Under the pieces are notes generated by a model. The model worked only from the letters and a program-made list of their open reading frames with translations, was not told the DNA's origin and ran no database searches. Below, piece after piece: positions 45,180 to 56,655 of a stretch of 64,000 nt of DNA (positions within the stretch are counted from its first letter, which is position 1; each line of letters begins with the position of its first letter). The translations under genes and the position numbers were made by a program. Source of the DNA: Plenodomus lindquistii (taxonomy: Eukaryota > Ascomycota > Dothideomycetes > Pleosporales > Leptosphaeriaceae). The stretch is taken from positions 558,001 to 622,000 of the forward strand of contig JANUWI010000007.1 of NCBI GenBank assembly GCA_025504975.1, given 5' to 3'.

Positions 45180-46832
45180 ATGAAGTCCTTCACATGCAGA
45201 GAAGCCCCCCGGCTTATATCACGATCAAACCTCACACAGAGAGCACCATTCACAGCCCACAGGAATGCAAACATACGACGACAAGAACAACGAAGAGGCT
45301 TTGGCTTCACAGGCAGATTTCTGGCCGTCAAGCCCTATCTATTGGCGGATATTGGAGAGGGTATGTGTGGTGTACAACGTTGCTATACGGGGACTAATGT
45401 TGTGATCAGGTATCACTGAATGCCAGGTCATACAATGGTTCGTGAAGCCGGGAGCGCGTGTCGAACAGTTCGACCCCATCTGCGAAGTGCAGTCAGACAA
45501 GGCGTCTGTCGAGGTACGATTAAGAGGCTTCGGATGACGAGCAATGGCTAAATGGCGCGCAGATTACTTCACGGTTCGATGGTGTTATCAAGAAGCTGTA
45601 CTACGAGCCGGATGATATGGCCAAAGTTGGAAAGGTATGCAATGCTCGTCTTTGAAAGAGGGATACATCACTGATTTACGAAGCCTCTTGTAGATATAGA
45701 CATACAAAGCGACATATCTCCAGACGACGAGGCGCTTCTTAATGGCGGACCCAGCAAGCCAACGGATGAGCAGGCGCCCGAACAATCACAACCACAAGAG
45801 CAGGGCATTGAGCTTGATCGAAACGATACGAAGGCAGCAAGTGGCGATATACAGGCGCCAACTCACTCACTTCCACCGGAGCCCGCTCAGGAGCAGACAA
45901 AACCGCCGCGTCAGCCAGGCAAACACGCGTCACTGGCTACACCCGCTGTACGGCACCTCATCAAAGAGAACAAGTTGAACATTGAAGACATTGAAGGCAC
46001 GGGGAAAGACGGCAGGGTCTCAAAAGATGATGTCCAGAGACATATTCAGGCAAGCAAGCAGTCTGCAGCAGCTTCGCCTACCTTGTCTACACCAACACCA
46101 GCGCCTGCACCAGCCCAGCAGGTCGAAGACGAGGTCAAGAACTTGACGCCAATACAGGCTGGCATGTTCAAGCAAATGACGAAGTCGCTCTCTATCCCAC
46201 ACTTTCTCTACACCGACTCCGTCGACTTCAGCTCTCTTACATCGCTACGACAAAAGTACAACGCCGGACGTGAGAAGGCTGATCGTATCACGCCATTACC
46301 CATCATCATCAAGGCAGTTTCTCTCACGCTTCAGCAATACCCACTCATCAACTCACACCTGGACACAACCAACCCCAATAAGCCACAAATTATTCTGAAG
46401 GGCAGTCATAATATTGGCGTGGCAGTTGATTCGCCCTCTGGTCTACTCGTACCTGTCATTAAGAATGTGCAGAATCACAGCATCGCATCGCTCTCCGTGG
46501 AAATTCAGCGACTCGCCACACTTGCACGCGATGGTAAGCTCACCTCAGCCGACATGACCGGCGCGACTTTCACCGTCAGCAACATTGGCAGCATTGGCGG
46601 TGCTGCTGTGGCTCCCGTGATCGTAGGACCACAGGTGGGCATACTGGGAGTTGGCAGAGCAAAGATCGTACCAGCGTTCGGTGAGAATGGTGAGTTGGTG
46701 AAGAGAGAAGAATGCGTGTTCAGCTGGAGCGCGGATCACCGCGTAGTAGACGGCGCGTACGTAGCTAGGGCAGCTGATGAGGTCAGGAAGTGCATCGAAG
46801 GAGTGGAGAGCATGCTCGTGCGAATGAGATGA
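45180..46832 (+). CDS. Mitochondrial branched-chain alpha-keto acid dehydrogenase E2 (dihydrolipoyl transacylase)
   Basis: Four exons, 45180-45360, 45410-45513, 45563-45634 and 45684-46832, encode 501 residues. A basic, Ser/Arg-rich mitochondrial presequence (about 1-45) precedes a lipoyl domain (YLLADIGEGITECQVIQW..) whose acceptor Lys is K91 in VQSDKASVEI. After a Gln/Pro-rich linker comes the E3/E1-binding domain (ATPAVRHLIKENKLNIEDIE). The trimer-forming catalytic domain ends in WSADHRVVDGAYV with the catalytic His and Asp. It transfers branched acyl groups from E1 to CoA in valine, leucine and isoleucine breakdown. The ITECQVIQWFVKPG block favours the branched-chain class over pyruvate or oxoglutarate E2. 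The single lipoyl domain agrees. Confidence 0.93.
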
Positions 46833-47259
46833 TAGACTAGATAGATCAAACCTTCAACAAAAGAATTACACTTCACCCATTGCTGCTCACCAAAAGAGCT
46901 CATTCTTCTCGGGGCTTACCTTGTAAACGCTGACTGTCAGCTAAGTGTAATAAGAGTGGGCTATTTGTCTATGCAATCTGTCAGTAGGTCAGGATGCTGT
47001 GGAATTAGAAACTACCATTACAATCTTGCGTTCGGTGCGCATTAGTAATTTGTCAAGACTACGGTAAATTTCACATCAAATTTTGTAATACCGTGCATGG
47101 GCAATCATACGTTGGTGGCATCATGGCTACTCTGAATTTGTAGTATACGGCTCCAATCGCTGACAGAAGCCACCGCTTTCTTGAGGGAGATAACTATGAT
47201 TCACCCATATGTCAGAAGCCCACGGCTCGTAAGGTCGTTATACCTCCCTCCATTCCTGC
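46833..47259. other. Convergent intergenic, 427 bp
   Basis: 3' flanks of BCKDH E2 and prefoldin 1. Nothing else was recognised. Confidence 0.6.
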
Positions 47260-47748
47260 TCAGTTCGCGCCCTTGAGTACGTGCTCCAGGCTGTTCTTGC
47301 TGTTTGTGTAGGTCTTCTCTAGGTAGTCCTCCTTTTTATCAAGGTTGGACATTTCCTTAACCAAAGCCTCACTCTCATCCTTCAGCCTCTTCTGCACATC
47401 TGGGATTGGTGTGCACACAAACCTAACTTCTTGTTAACAAAATTTCAGCAAACAGTGGCTGACCCCTCGCTGGTCACGAGGTGTAGCGGAAGGGGGACAT
47501 ACATCTTTCCCACACCCTCGTACACCTTTGTTTCCGCAGGTAATGAGCTGACCTCGGATGATGTGAGCTGCAACATTCGACTCTCTCGTGTCCGCGCCGC
47601 TTTCTGTTGCTTGACAATGGCTAGTTGTTGCTCCGCAAACTGCTTTTTCTGGCTGATTTCTTGCAGAACCTGAATCATTAGTACTGGGTATACTTCACAT
47701 CAAAAGCAATCCACAGACCTTTTGCAGAGCTTCATTTGGCATCGACAT
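47260..47748 (-). CDS. PFD1: Prefoldin subunit 1
   Basis: Three exons, 47719-47748, 47503-47669 and 47260-47422, encode 119 residues, the usual size. Two long heptad-like helices flank a short beta hairpin: VLQEISQKKQFAEQQLAIVK, then VYEGVGKMFVCTPIPDVQKR, then a C-terminal helix ending YTNSKNSLEHVLKGAN. VYEGVGKMF is the beta-class prefoldin signature. Prefoldin is a hexameric cytosolic chaperone that hands nascent actin and tubulin to the CCT chaperonin. Intron 1 is 49 nt with a GTCTGT donor, intron 2 is 80 nt. It is divergent from the ceramidase gene. Confidence 0.93.
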
Positions 47749-48217
47749 CGTATATACTGGTGCTGATACTCTAGTCGCGATAGTTGCTTGGTGGGCTCTC
47801 CAACCTGTCAGGAAAAGGCAAGGGCCACGCCTTCTCGGTTAGTGTCCTTGCCACAACGATTGCTTTCCTGATTGGCTGGAAGCTTCGCGCGTCCGAAAGC
47901 CGTGCAGACCAACTGTTTCTTTCCAAAGTTGGGATGTCGCCTCGTGTTTGAGGGGTGACACGTGAATGTTTACGCAAATTCCTCTGCCCTGTAATCGTCG
48001 TGCACGTTCCTTCTTTGCCAGTGCTCACTGCCTAAAAATCCAGCATGACAAAACCTGCCGTGAATGTACGCACTGACTGTTATCAACCCACCAGCTGTAT
48101 CCGCAAAGTCCGGGCCTAAGCACCAACTCGATCCTGCAAATTCCTTGACCTTAAAGTGTCTTTGCGGCTCGTTGCTTCGTCGCAAAGCTTGTTCGTCTTA
48201 TACTCGGAGCGCCAGTT
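47749..48217. promoter_or_regulatory. Divergent promoter region prefoldin 1 / ceramidase
   Basis: 469 bp between outward starts; no named site recognised. Confidence 0.45.
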
Positions 48218-49294
48218 ATGGTGGGGTTACTTTCTCAACTTCCGTCGATACCATATCCACCAGAGCAGGATGGCTACTGGTCACCAGTCACGTCAACTTT
48301 GGACTGGTGCGAAGAGGTACGTTGACCAGAATGTAATATAAGGAGCTCTACTAAAACACATGAAGAACTATGTCGTCACACAGTACTCGGCTGAAATCGT
48401 CAATACTCTGACAAACCTGCTGTTCATGTATCTGGCTGCCAAGGGTATTCGCAGTTGCATCAAGCATGGACACGATACGGTATTTCTCGTAGCTTTCGTT
48501 GGATATCTGCTCGTCGGCACTGGAAGCTTCTTGTTCCACGCGACACTGAAGTGTAAGCTTCCCAGTATCTTGTAGTGTACGTATACTGACAAGACCCAGA
48601 TCCAATGCAGCTTGTGGACGAACTATCCATGATATATACCACATGTCTGATGAACTTTGCGACTTTTTCGTATGGCAAGTCGAGACTTTACTCGACAACG
48701 CTGGCAATTGGGCTGGTCTCCCTCGCGCTCTTCATCACGCTCTACTACCACTACCTGCAAGACCCAACATTCCACCAAAATGCATACGCACTTCTGACTG
48801 CCATTGTGCTATTCCGCGCAATGTATGTCATGGAAGTCAACATTCGACCCAAGTTCCGCTCCAAGGAAAGGGAAGCAGCAAATCCCAACCTTCGCAGCGG
48901 TGGGAAGGCAACCCAAAAGCAAGACAACCTCCGCGATGAACAAATTCTTCGCACAATGTGGCAGATGATTGCATTCGGTCTGACCTTGTTCCTGGGCGGC
49001 TTTGCAGTTTGGCAGCTAGACAATGTGTACTGCTCAACATTGATCAAATGGCGTAGGGAGATTGGCATGCCATGGGGATTTGTGCTAGAGGGTCACGGCT
49101 GGTGGCATATTGGGACTGGATGTGGAGCTTATTACTATATTGTCTGGGGTGTTTGGCTGAGACATTGTCTGAATTATAGACAGGATGAGTATGAATTGGT
49201 GTGGCCGAACGTTTGGACTGTACCTGAAGTGGTCAAGGTGCGGAGATCGGCAGCCAAGGGGCGTGGAAGTGGCACCACAAAGAAGGAGCTGTAG
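48218..49294 (+). CDS. Alkaline ceramidase
   Basis: Three exons, 48218-48316, 48366-48552 and 48600-49294, encode 326 residues. The family starts with an aromatic/Pro segment then TLDWCEENYVVTQYSAEIVN, which spans intron 1. The active-site residues known for this seven-helix family are visible: the Ser and His of GTGSFLFHATLK, the Asp of YPMQLVDELSM, and the two His of EGHGWWHIGTGCGAYYY. About seven hydrophobic helices are present. It hydrolyses (phyto- or dihydro-)ceramide to sphingoid base and fatty acid in the ER/Golgi. The yeast homologs are YPC1 and YDC1, and I cannot tell which specificity this enzyme has. A basic tail (AAKGRGSGTTKKEL) ends the protein. Confidence 0.94.
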
Positions 49295-49809
49295 TCTAGA
49301 AACTCGGTCTGTATTCTGCAGCTTGGCTACAAGGCTACAGAATAGCCAGAAAGGTACCAGATATGCAGTCTTGTAAAACACTTGAGGTTTGCAGGCGAGA
49401 AGGCGAATATAGCAGAGCTCAATTGGTTGGGATGATCATGCACAGCTCGTAGCACCTTGTGTATGGAGAAGCAGTAAAGCGAATTTGGACGGCTAAACTT
49501 GGTCAATAGATACAGTCAACGCTGTTGGAGAAGTCGATGCAATCACCGGCGACATATGACTGCAACATTGACCCGCAGATGTACATGTCGTTGTCGCTGT
49601 CGCGGTCCCACAGCTGGTGCCTGGTCGCGTTGTTTACAGCTAGCGGTAAATAGCGCGGACACGGGCCAGGCCCACAATCTTTCCATAGCCCTCACCGCTT
49701 CTGCTCTCCTTCGACCTCTCTCCACACCAGCACAAACTCCCGCCTCTCCCAGCTTCACGCGCATTCCCAGCTCCCACTACCCACCTCTACCTCACACCCA
49801 GCCGCCATC
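49295..49809. promoter_or_regulatory. Beta-tubulin promoter and pyrimidine-rich leader
   Basis: 515 bp upstream of the beta-tubulin ATG. From about 49685 the strand is CT-rich (CTCACCGCTTCTGCTCTCC and so on), a leader typical of highly expressed fungal genes. The left part is the 3' flank of the ceramidase gene. No TATA box is confidently placed. Confidence 0.5.
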
Positions 49810-51443
49810 ATGCGTGAGATTGTACGTACTTCCCAGTCGTTGTCGGGTGCCTGACGTGGCGCGTTCTTGCCCCGCGTTTGGATTCAGGGTCAACACAACA
49901 CGGCAATATGGCAGAGAGCAACAGCTAACCAGTGTTTTGCGCCACAGGTTCACCTTCAGACCGGTCAATGCGTAAGTCCATCCAACCGCCCATGACGCGC
50001 GGAGACGACAGCTAACGCTTGCGCAGGGTAACCAAATCGGTGCCGCCTTCTGGCAGACCATCTCCGGCGAGCACGGCCTCGACGGCTCCGGTGTCTACAA
50101 TGGCACCTCAGACCTGCAGCTTGAGCGCATGAACGTCTACTTCAATGAGGTACGCGACATCACGTTCACTCTGCGAGGTCACAGTAGATGCTGACACACA
50201 ATAGGCGTCCGGCAACAAGTTCGTTCCCCGTGCCGTCCTCGTCGATCTTGAGCCCGGTACCATGGACGCCGTCCGCGCTGGCCCCTTTGGACAGCTCTTC
50301 CGTCCCGACAACTTCGTCTTCGGCCAGTCTGGTGCTGGTAACAACTGGGCGAAGGGTCACTACACTGAGGGTGCCGAGCTTGTCGACCAGGTCCTCGATG
50401 TCGTCCGTCGCGAGGCCGAGGGCTGCGACTGCCTCCAGGGTTTCCAGATCACCCACTCCCTCGGTGGTGGTACTGGTGCCGGTATGGGTACGCTGCTCAT
50501 CTCCAAGATCCGCGAGGAGTTCCCCGACCGCATGATGGCCACCTTCTCTGTTGTGCCATCCCCCAAGGTTTCTGACACCGTTGTCGAGCCCTACAACGCC
50601 ACTCTGTCCGTGCACCAGCTTGTCGAGAACTCCGACGAGACCTTCTGCATTGACAACGAGGTATGTCAAGACTCTTGCCTTCTTTCAGCAGCACATCAAA
50701 CTGACCATTTCTAGGCTCTCTACGATATCTGCATGAGGACCCTCAAGCTCAACAACCCATCATACGGTGACCTGAACCACCTTGTCTCCGCCGTCATGTC
50801 GGGTGTGACCACCTGTCTGCGTTTCCCCGGTCAGCTCAACTCCGATCTCAGGAAGCTGGCTGTCAACATGGTTCCTTTCCCTCGTCTCCACTTCTTCATG
50901 GTCGGATTCGCTCCCCTCACCAGCCGTGGTGCACACTCCTTCCGCGCCGTCACCGTTCCCGAGCTTACCCAGCAGATGTTCGACCCCAAGAACATGATGG
51001 CTGCGTCTGACTTCCGCAACGGTCGCTACCTCACTTGCTCCGCATACTTCCGCGGTAAGGTCTCCATGAAGGAGGTTGAGGACCAGATGCGCAACGTCCA
51101 GACCAAGAACTCGTCTTACTTCGTTGAATGGATCCCCAACAACGTCCAGACCGCGCTCTGCTCCGTTCCTCCCCGCGGCCTCAAGATGTCGTCCACCTTC
51201 GTCGGTAACTCCACCTCCATCCAGGAGCTGTTCAAGCGTGTCGGTGACCAGTTCACTGCCATGTTCAGGCGCAAGGCTTTCTTGCATTGGTACACTGGTG
51301 AGGGTATGGACGAGATGGAGTTCACCGAGGCCGAGTCCAACATGAACGACTTGGTGTCCGAGTACCAGCAGTACCAGGAGGCTTCCGTCTCCGACGCTGA
51401 GGAGGAGTACGACGAGGAGGCTCCTCTTGAGGCTGAAGAGTAA
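49810..51443 (+). CDS. TUB2: Beta-tubulin
   Basis: Five exons, 49810-49821, 49948-49971, 50027-50149, 50205-50660 and 50715-51443, encode 447 residues, the standard length. The first two exons encode only 4 (MREI) and 8 (VHLQTGQC) residues, as in other ascomycetes. The GTP-binding glycine loop is GGGTGAGMG, and the acidic tail is EEEYDEEAPLEAEE. Residues linked to benzimidazole fungicide response read as sensitive types: His6, Phe167, Glu198 and Phe200 (counted here). Beta-tubulin dimerises with alpha-tubulin in microtubules. All introns are GT-AG. The call is certain. Confidence 0.99.
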
Positions 51444-52229
51444 GCTCACCAACCGTAATCCCTTGCTGGGCCTGGCTGTTGGTCTTGGTGGACTACTATA
51501 ATGTTTCGATTCGTCTTTTGAGCAATTTGTCTGTTACCAACCGATTGTAATGGGGCAAGGTCGACTTGCTTCGGCACAGTGTGTTGGGTCAAGCAAAGTC
51601 TCTTGAGTGTAGAAGCAGATCTTGTTAGCGAAAAGATTATATTGCATGCTTCACACCATCAACTTGACACCCTATATTGAGCGTGATGTACTTCAGACTT
51701 TGATCGTGCTGTAAATTCTGGAAGAGTGAGGTACGACGATCGCTGGATTTGTCGGAATACTCTTCGCATAATGTATCAAAACTCAACCTACGTACCCTGG
51801 ATGCAAGATGCTCTAGGAAAGAGAGATATTTATATAAGATGCGTTGTCGAGGTTTGTTGCTCTGGGTGTTGTTGCTTTGGGCTGTTCAAGTTCATGCAAA
51901 GGGATCTGTTCTTACTATATACTTTTGGTTACGGTGGCAGTTGAATACCCGCGCGCAGTATAAACAAACCTTGGAAAACGCCGTATCGCTGTGCTGTGCT
52001 TGCAGCCCGTATCTGCTTCTCACCATGCCATGTTGAATCAATTTGCGCCGCCCTCCCACTCGCGGACCATCACGTCTGCCCCCTCGCCGAGGGAGCAAAA
52101 GATCGACACAGACCTTATAAGACCTGCCGACCCCTAGTACGGCGACATCGCACCGGTCTTGACGGTCCCATCTTAGACCTGCATGCTTGCATGCTTGCAT
52201 GCATAGATGCCCGTTGTACTGTCTCTCAT
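51444..52229. other. Convergent intergenic, 786 bp
   Basis: 3' flanks of beta-tubulin and OPI3. A short GCATGCTT direct repeat with palindromic GCATGC lies at 52181-52204. No gene was found. Confidence 0.6.
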
Positions 52230-53152
52230 CTACAACGCCTTCTTCCCCATCTTCCTCTCCTCATCCCTCTTCTGATAAATCATGCCCGTAAACGGGTCCT
52301 CCCACCTCCTCGCCACACCATACGCAGCCGCCACGATGCCCGTCAGAAACAAACCCGCAGGTTTCCCATACCACAGCGCCGTAGCCAGGAAACTCAGCGT
52401 CGAGCCATGGTACATCGGTGCGTCGGAGACGTTGAACGGGAAGCTGGTGACGGGCGCGTCCATGAGGATGCCAAAGTAGTCGCCGAGGTAGGTGCCCGTG
52501 ACGCCGAGGGCGTACATGGATGTTAGGACGAGTGTGTTTCCTGTGAGAAAGAGTGGGATGGCTGAGTATTTGACGAGTGGGGAGAGGAGCGTTGGGTGGG
52601 TGGGTTGGGAGGCGAGGGCTTCGTTGTAGCTAATGGGGAGGGAGAAGAATGTTAGTGGAGAAAAGGAAGATTCGAGTGCGAAGTGTGGGTATGGCGTCGA
52701 AGGTGGAGGAGCGGGGGATAAACGTACAGGTAGTCTCTGAAGATGCCGAGGGAGAAGATGGCGACGGCGAGCGCATAGCAGCCTAGGCGTGGGTTTCCGC
52801 CCGCAAGCTTTGTTAGGAACTTGTTATGGTATTCTGGGTCTTCGTCAGTCCTCTCGTCTCTCAAATCTCTCGAATTCGATTGTGCTGTTAAGGTGTTTTG
52901 GAAGCTTGCAGGCGGGGCTGGTGAACGTAAAGAATAAGTCTCGTACCTTGTTGCGCAGCAATACTTGCTTTAGTTTAGCACGCGGATAAAAAGCTATTCA
53001 TTGTAAAGTTGACTTACTTCCAGAAAGTAGGGTTGAACAGAATGCTCGCCGCGGATACTATCGCGCCGTGTCAGCCTACTCTAGAGCCGCAGAGCTTAGC
53101 GCATGTACTTACTCCACAAGCTGGGCTGGCTAAAGTCGATGTACGAGCTCAT
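52230..53152 (-). CDS. OPI3: Phosphatidyl-N-methylethanolamine N-methyltransferase (OPI3 type)
   Basis: Five exons, 53113-53152, 53018-53057, 52947-52963 (17 nt), 52728-52833 and 52230-52629, encode 200 residues. Each junction restores family motifs: MSSYIDFSQPSLW, then ISAASILFNPTFW, NIAAQQ, EYHNKFLTKLAGGNPRLGCY and YNEALASQPTHP. The protein is a small, about four-helix ER enzyme that performs the last two SAM-dependent methylations of the PE-to-PC pathway. The PEMT-specific SAM-binding motif region lies around SMYALGVTGTYLGDYFGILM, and the Glu of the RRWEDPF motif sits near the end. The C-terminus is basic (KRDEERKMGKKAL). Three introns interrupt the first 33 codons. Confidence 0.94.
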
Positions 53153-53557
53153 GGTTGCTGGCGGTGCTCCTTCAACGCTACAAAGATTGATTATGAGGTT
53201 GAGGAGAGGCGAGATGAAAGATGGAGAGAAACGTGGGGGAGGTTTGACAGCTCAGTTCACATGTGTTCTTGCCGGCCGTTGCGCCCGTTAGCGAAACGTC
53301 ATAGCTTGTGAGTTGCCGTGTGTAGAGGAGCCGCACTACTTCGACTGAACAATAGTGCATCTACTAAACTGATTACCTGAATCATTGAATCATTTCCATT
53401 AGAAATTTGTGTATTTCCTGAACGCCAATGTTGTTTTTCTCAGACCCGTGGTCTAAACTTTGAAGATGCGCAGTGTCTCGCTGCGGGGTATACAAAGTGT
53501 CCAGAAAATAGACAAGACAACCGACACCAATACCACCCTTGTTGTGTCTGCAACCCT
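53153..53557. promoter_or_regulatory. OPI3 promoter region
   Basis: 405 bp between the OPI3 start (left) and the stop of the upstream transporter gene (right), both on the minus strand. It contains a match to the inositol-responsive UAS element, listed separately. Confidence 0.5.
53254..53263 (-). promoter_or_regulatory. UAS-INO-like element upstream of OPI3
   Basis: On the gene strand this reads CATGTGAACT, matching nine of ten bases of the yeast inositol/choline-responsive element CATGTGAAAT, and it lies about 105 bp upstream of the OPI3 start. In yeast that element drives phospholipid genes including OPI3 through Ino2/Ino4. Whether this fungus uses the same circuit is unknown. Confidence 0.35.
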
Positions 53558-55168
53558 CTACAAACCATTGTCTTGACAAGAGAAAGGTCCTCCAAAGGAA
53601 GCCATCTTGTACCCGTCGATAATGGACTGCACGGTAGCATACGTGCCCGCCGTCAGGAACAACAGGCCAATGAAGCAGAGCAGGATGTTGAAGCCAAACC
53701 CGAAATACCCACGGAACCCACGCGTCTTGTAGAAGTCCGGTCCATACGTCTCACGTCGCATGCGATAGTACGCAACGCCCCAGAAAATGAAGCCGAAGAA
53801 CGAGTCGAATAGCGAACTCATCAGGGACAGTAAATCAGAGAAGAAGGGAATGACTTCAGCAATAATGAAGGCAAAGACCCAGAGTATGGCGAGGATCGCA
53901 CTCCAGCCCAACCATCCAATGAAAGTGTGCGACGTGACGTGTTTCGTGCCTGCAAAAACACGGAAGAAGACGAAGCGCGCGGACACAGATGCATATAGGA
54001 CACCCAGGAAGATTATAGTGGGCACCATGAACGTGAAAGCGACTTTCTTGTAAACTTCGTTTTCGAGACTGCCGAATGCTGGCGAGGTCATGTATTGGTT
54101 TCCAGTGTAACCGTACACAACACCACCAACCAAGCTGAAGACGATGATCTCGCAGATGGTGACGGTCCAGAGTGCCTTAGGGAAGTCCTTGGGGTTCCTC
54201 ATCTCGGCGATGAAACTGGGGAGCGTGATCTGTCCGATGAACGTGTAGCTAATGTTCATGAATGCGCTCATACCGGTTACGAAAGTAACACTAGCCTCCG
54301 GAATCGCTGTCACGATGGGTTCACCCAGGCTGGGATATCCAGCGGGCTTCTGCTCAAGTCCAGAGAAAATGGCTGCTAGTATGACGGAGATGAATGTGAA
54401 AAGCGCAGAGTATGTCGCGAGTTGGGCGAGTGTGGAAAAGGTGCGAGGTAGCGAGGCACCGAAGGAGATCAGAGCCGTGACCGCGGAGAAAACGATGGTA
54501 CAAGTGCCATGGCCAGTAATGGTGTTCCACCACTTGGCGCCTACAAGGCAGTGCAGACCCATAATGAAGGTGTCTGTATTTGAGGTCAGTTTGCATTCAA
54601 TGTCAGGTCAGGTCGAAACTCACTATTCAGGATGAACATGACTGCAGTAAAGTAGAAGGCCCAATCCTTGTTCCAGAAAATCATCTTGCCCAGATCGCAA
54701 ACATCGCGAATCTCGGGATGGCGCATGCAAAACTCCCACGTGGTCAGGGACGTGTAAAGGACAAGTCCCGCAATGACAACCGTCAGGATCAAGCCTGGGA
54801 CCAGACCAAGAATAGAGTAGGACCATGGGAATGACATGATGGCTAAGCAAATGTACTCGGCGAATAGAAGAGCAGCAGTCTTTGAATTGAATTAGCAATG
54901 ACACGACGCAGACGTGGCTTCTGGTGCATGTTGCGCAGCTTTCACATACCTTGGGCCAACTACATGTACGGTATTTGATGGCGTTTCCAGCTTCCATTTC
55001 GATTTGCTTGCCAATGGTGAGGCTAGCATCGCTACTGTCGCGATGGCCAGGCTGACCACCAGCTTCAGCATCATAGCCCTTATCAGAAATTGTTGTTTTA
55101 CGTTCATCGCTGGATTGGCTTTGCGAGTCGGCCAGAGCCTCCTTCTTGCCAAAGAGACCTAACGCCAT
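53558..55168 (-). CDS. Neutral/aromatic amino-acid transporter (AAAP family, MTR type)
   Basis: Three exons, 54950-55168, 54624-54879 and 53558-54573, encode 496 residues. A hydrophilic N-terminus (MALGLFGKKEALADSQSQS) precedes about eleven hydrophobic segments, starting after KYRTCSWPK with TAALLFAEYICLAIMSFPWS. Middle helices include FVTGMSAFMNISYTFIGQIT and FPKALWTVTICEIIVFSLVG. The layout matches the Aa_trans family member MTR of Neurospora, a plasma-membrane amino-acid:proton symporter. Substrate and location are inferred. The frame is open to an ATG at 55246 (26 extra residues), but MALGLF is the better start. Intron 2 joins FILN to NTFIMG. Confidence 0.9.
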
Positions 55169-56655
55169 TTGACGTTGCGGATGCACCGAACGTTCGGTGT
55201 GTAAGAGGTACGGCTGCGTGAAGTCGGTTCCGGTAGCATTAACCACTTGCTGGGGGTATGAATGGGTGGTGTTGTTAAAGAGGAGCAGAGTCGGGAGATG
55301 TCCAGACTGCGAAACGTGGGTGTAGCGACGGAGATCAACGGGCGATCGGGAAGCTTAAGTATGGTGGCCTGGGGGGCAAAGCGATGGGTATGGAATGGTG
55401 GTTGGTTGGGTGGCCCGCTGCAGGACGACGTAGTGCTAGGATCACTAGTTCAAGAACTTGTGGGGGAGGGTCGGTGAGTTTGGTCGAGGGTCCTTTCCTC
55501 TGACGCGTGAGCACCAAGGAATAAGAAACAGACATCATCATAGCGAGGGCCTGACGGTGACTTTGCAGACCTTGATAGAAGGCTCTTCATCTGCGAAGGA
55601 GTATCCAACTATATGTCGAGGTTGCTATTGCTGTCTGTTGATGCTCCGTGATGCCAATTCATACTTTCCCTGGTCATCAGTTGCACGCGCCTCTCTCATC
55701 TTGAAGGCGGCTTGCTGATGGTCGCACAAGCGTTGGGCCTCCCGCGCCCAGATATGCGCCATGACCGCAACTATGGCCGCAATTGTTCAGTACCGCGGAT
55801 GCAATACCTCAGCAATGTGTGATTGTGGTGCATTGCTCCTGCGCGGCTTACATGCCCGCCCAACGCTCAGTATCAGTGGCGTTGCGCCGAAGGCCGGCTA
55901 GTGTGACGTACTGCTGTGAGACCGTCTACCCGTGAACGGTCCGCACAGCATGGCGCGACAGTCCGTCGTCGCCATGCGCTCGTGTTCTCTCAGTGTATCC
56001 AAGTACCATAATGCTGATGTACACTCAGATCCCGTGGCAGCTTCACTGTCAAAGTCGTCTAGGTGTGGGATATGACAGTGTACATACCCGCAGAATGCTA
56101 CAGAAGAGAGGATATCACCCTTCCCTCCAGGCAGATCCCCATGTCTGTCTCAACACCACCCGCCGTTGAGCCCGCCATGACGTGGGTCGCATCCCTGCGT
56201 CCCAGTAAGCATCAGCCAAGCTCCAGTCAAGTGGGGTCAAGCAGCAAGAAGCTCGCATCCTCGTCCTTGGGCGCACTTGGAATCTTGGAAAGCTAGCGCC
56301 ACTTGCCGCTGCACTAGGTGTACCGCGTCAAGCGACTCAATGCATTTGCGCCAGGCTTTGCTCCACTGTAATCATTGCCGCTTCGGACTTGACCGTTTGG
56401 TCGGTAGACTGCGGCGTTTTGGGATAGAGTTGAGAGCCCACAGGCAATGCCCATAGAGTAGAAGTGGGTTACTGGAATCTACAACATATCACGTGCACTT
56501 GGTTGTCTTTATAGCAGATCTCAATGTATCTCTCTATTCGTGCTGACACTTGGTCCGACACAGTGTCTCAGAGATGCACACTCATATCCTACTCGTCCTA
56601 TGATTGAATCTTACAAGGAACGCCACGCTAAATCAAACCCACATTCAAGCCAGAC
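55169..56655. other. 1.49 kb intergenic
   Basis: Upstream region of the transporter gene on the left and 3' flank of the SCY1-like gene on the right. The longest frame (56063-56296) has no recognisable feature. No gene is supported. Confidence 0.5.

Noticed and set aside
50760..51452. 230-codon frame antisense to beta-tubulin
   Set aside because: Long antisense frames are expected opposite strongly codon-biased genes; it matches no family and would overlap an exon of a certain gene.
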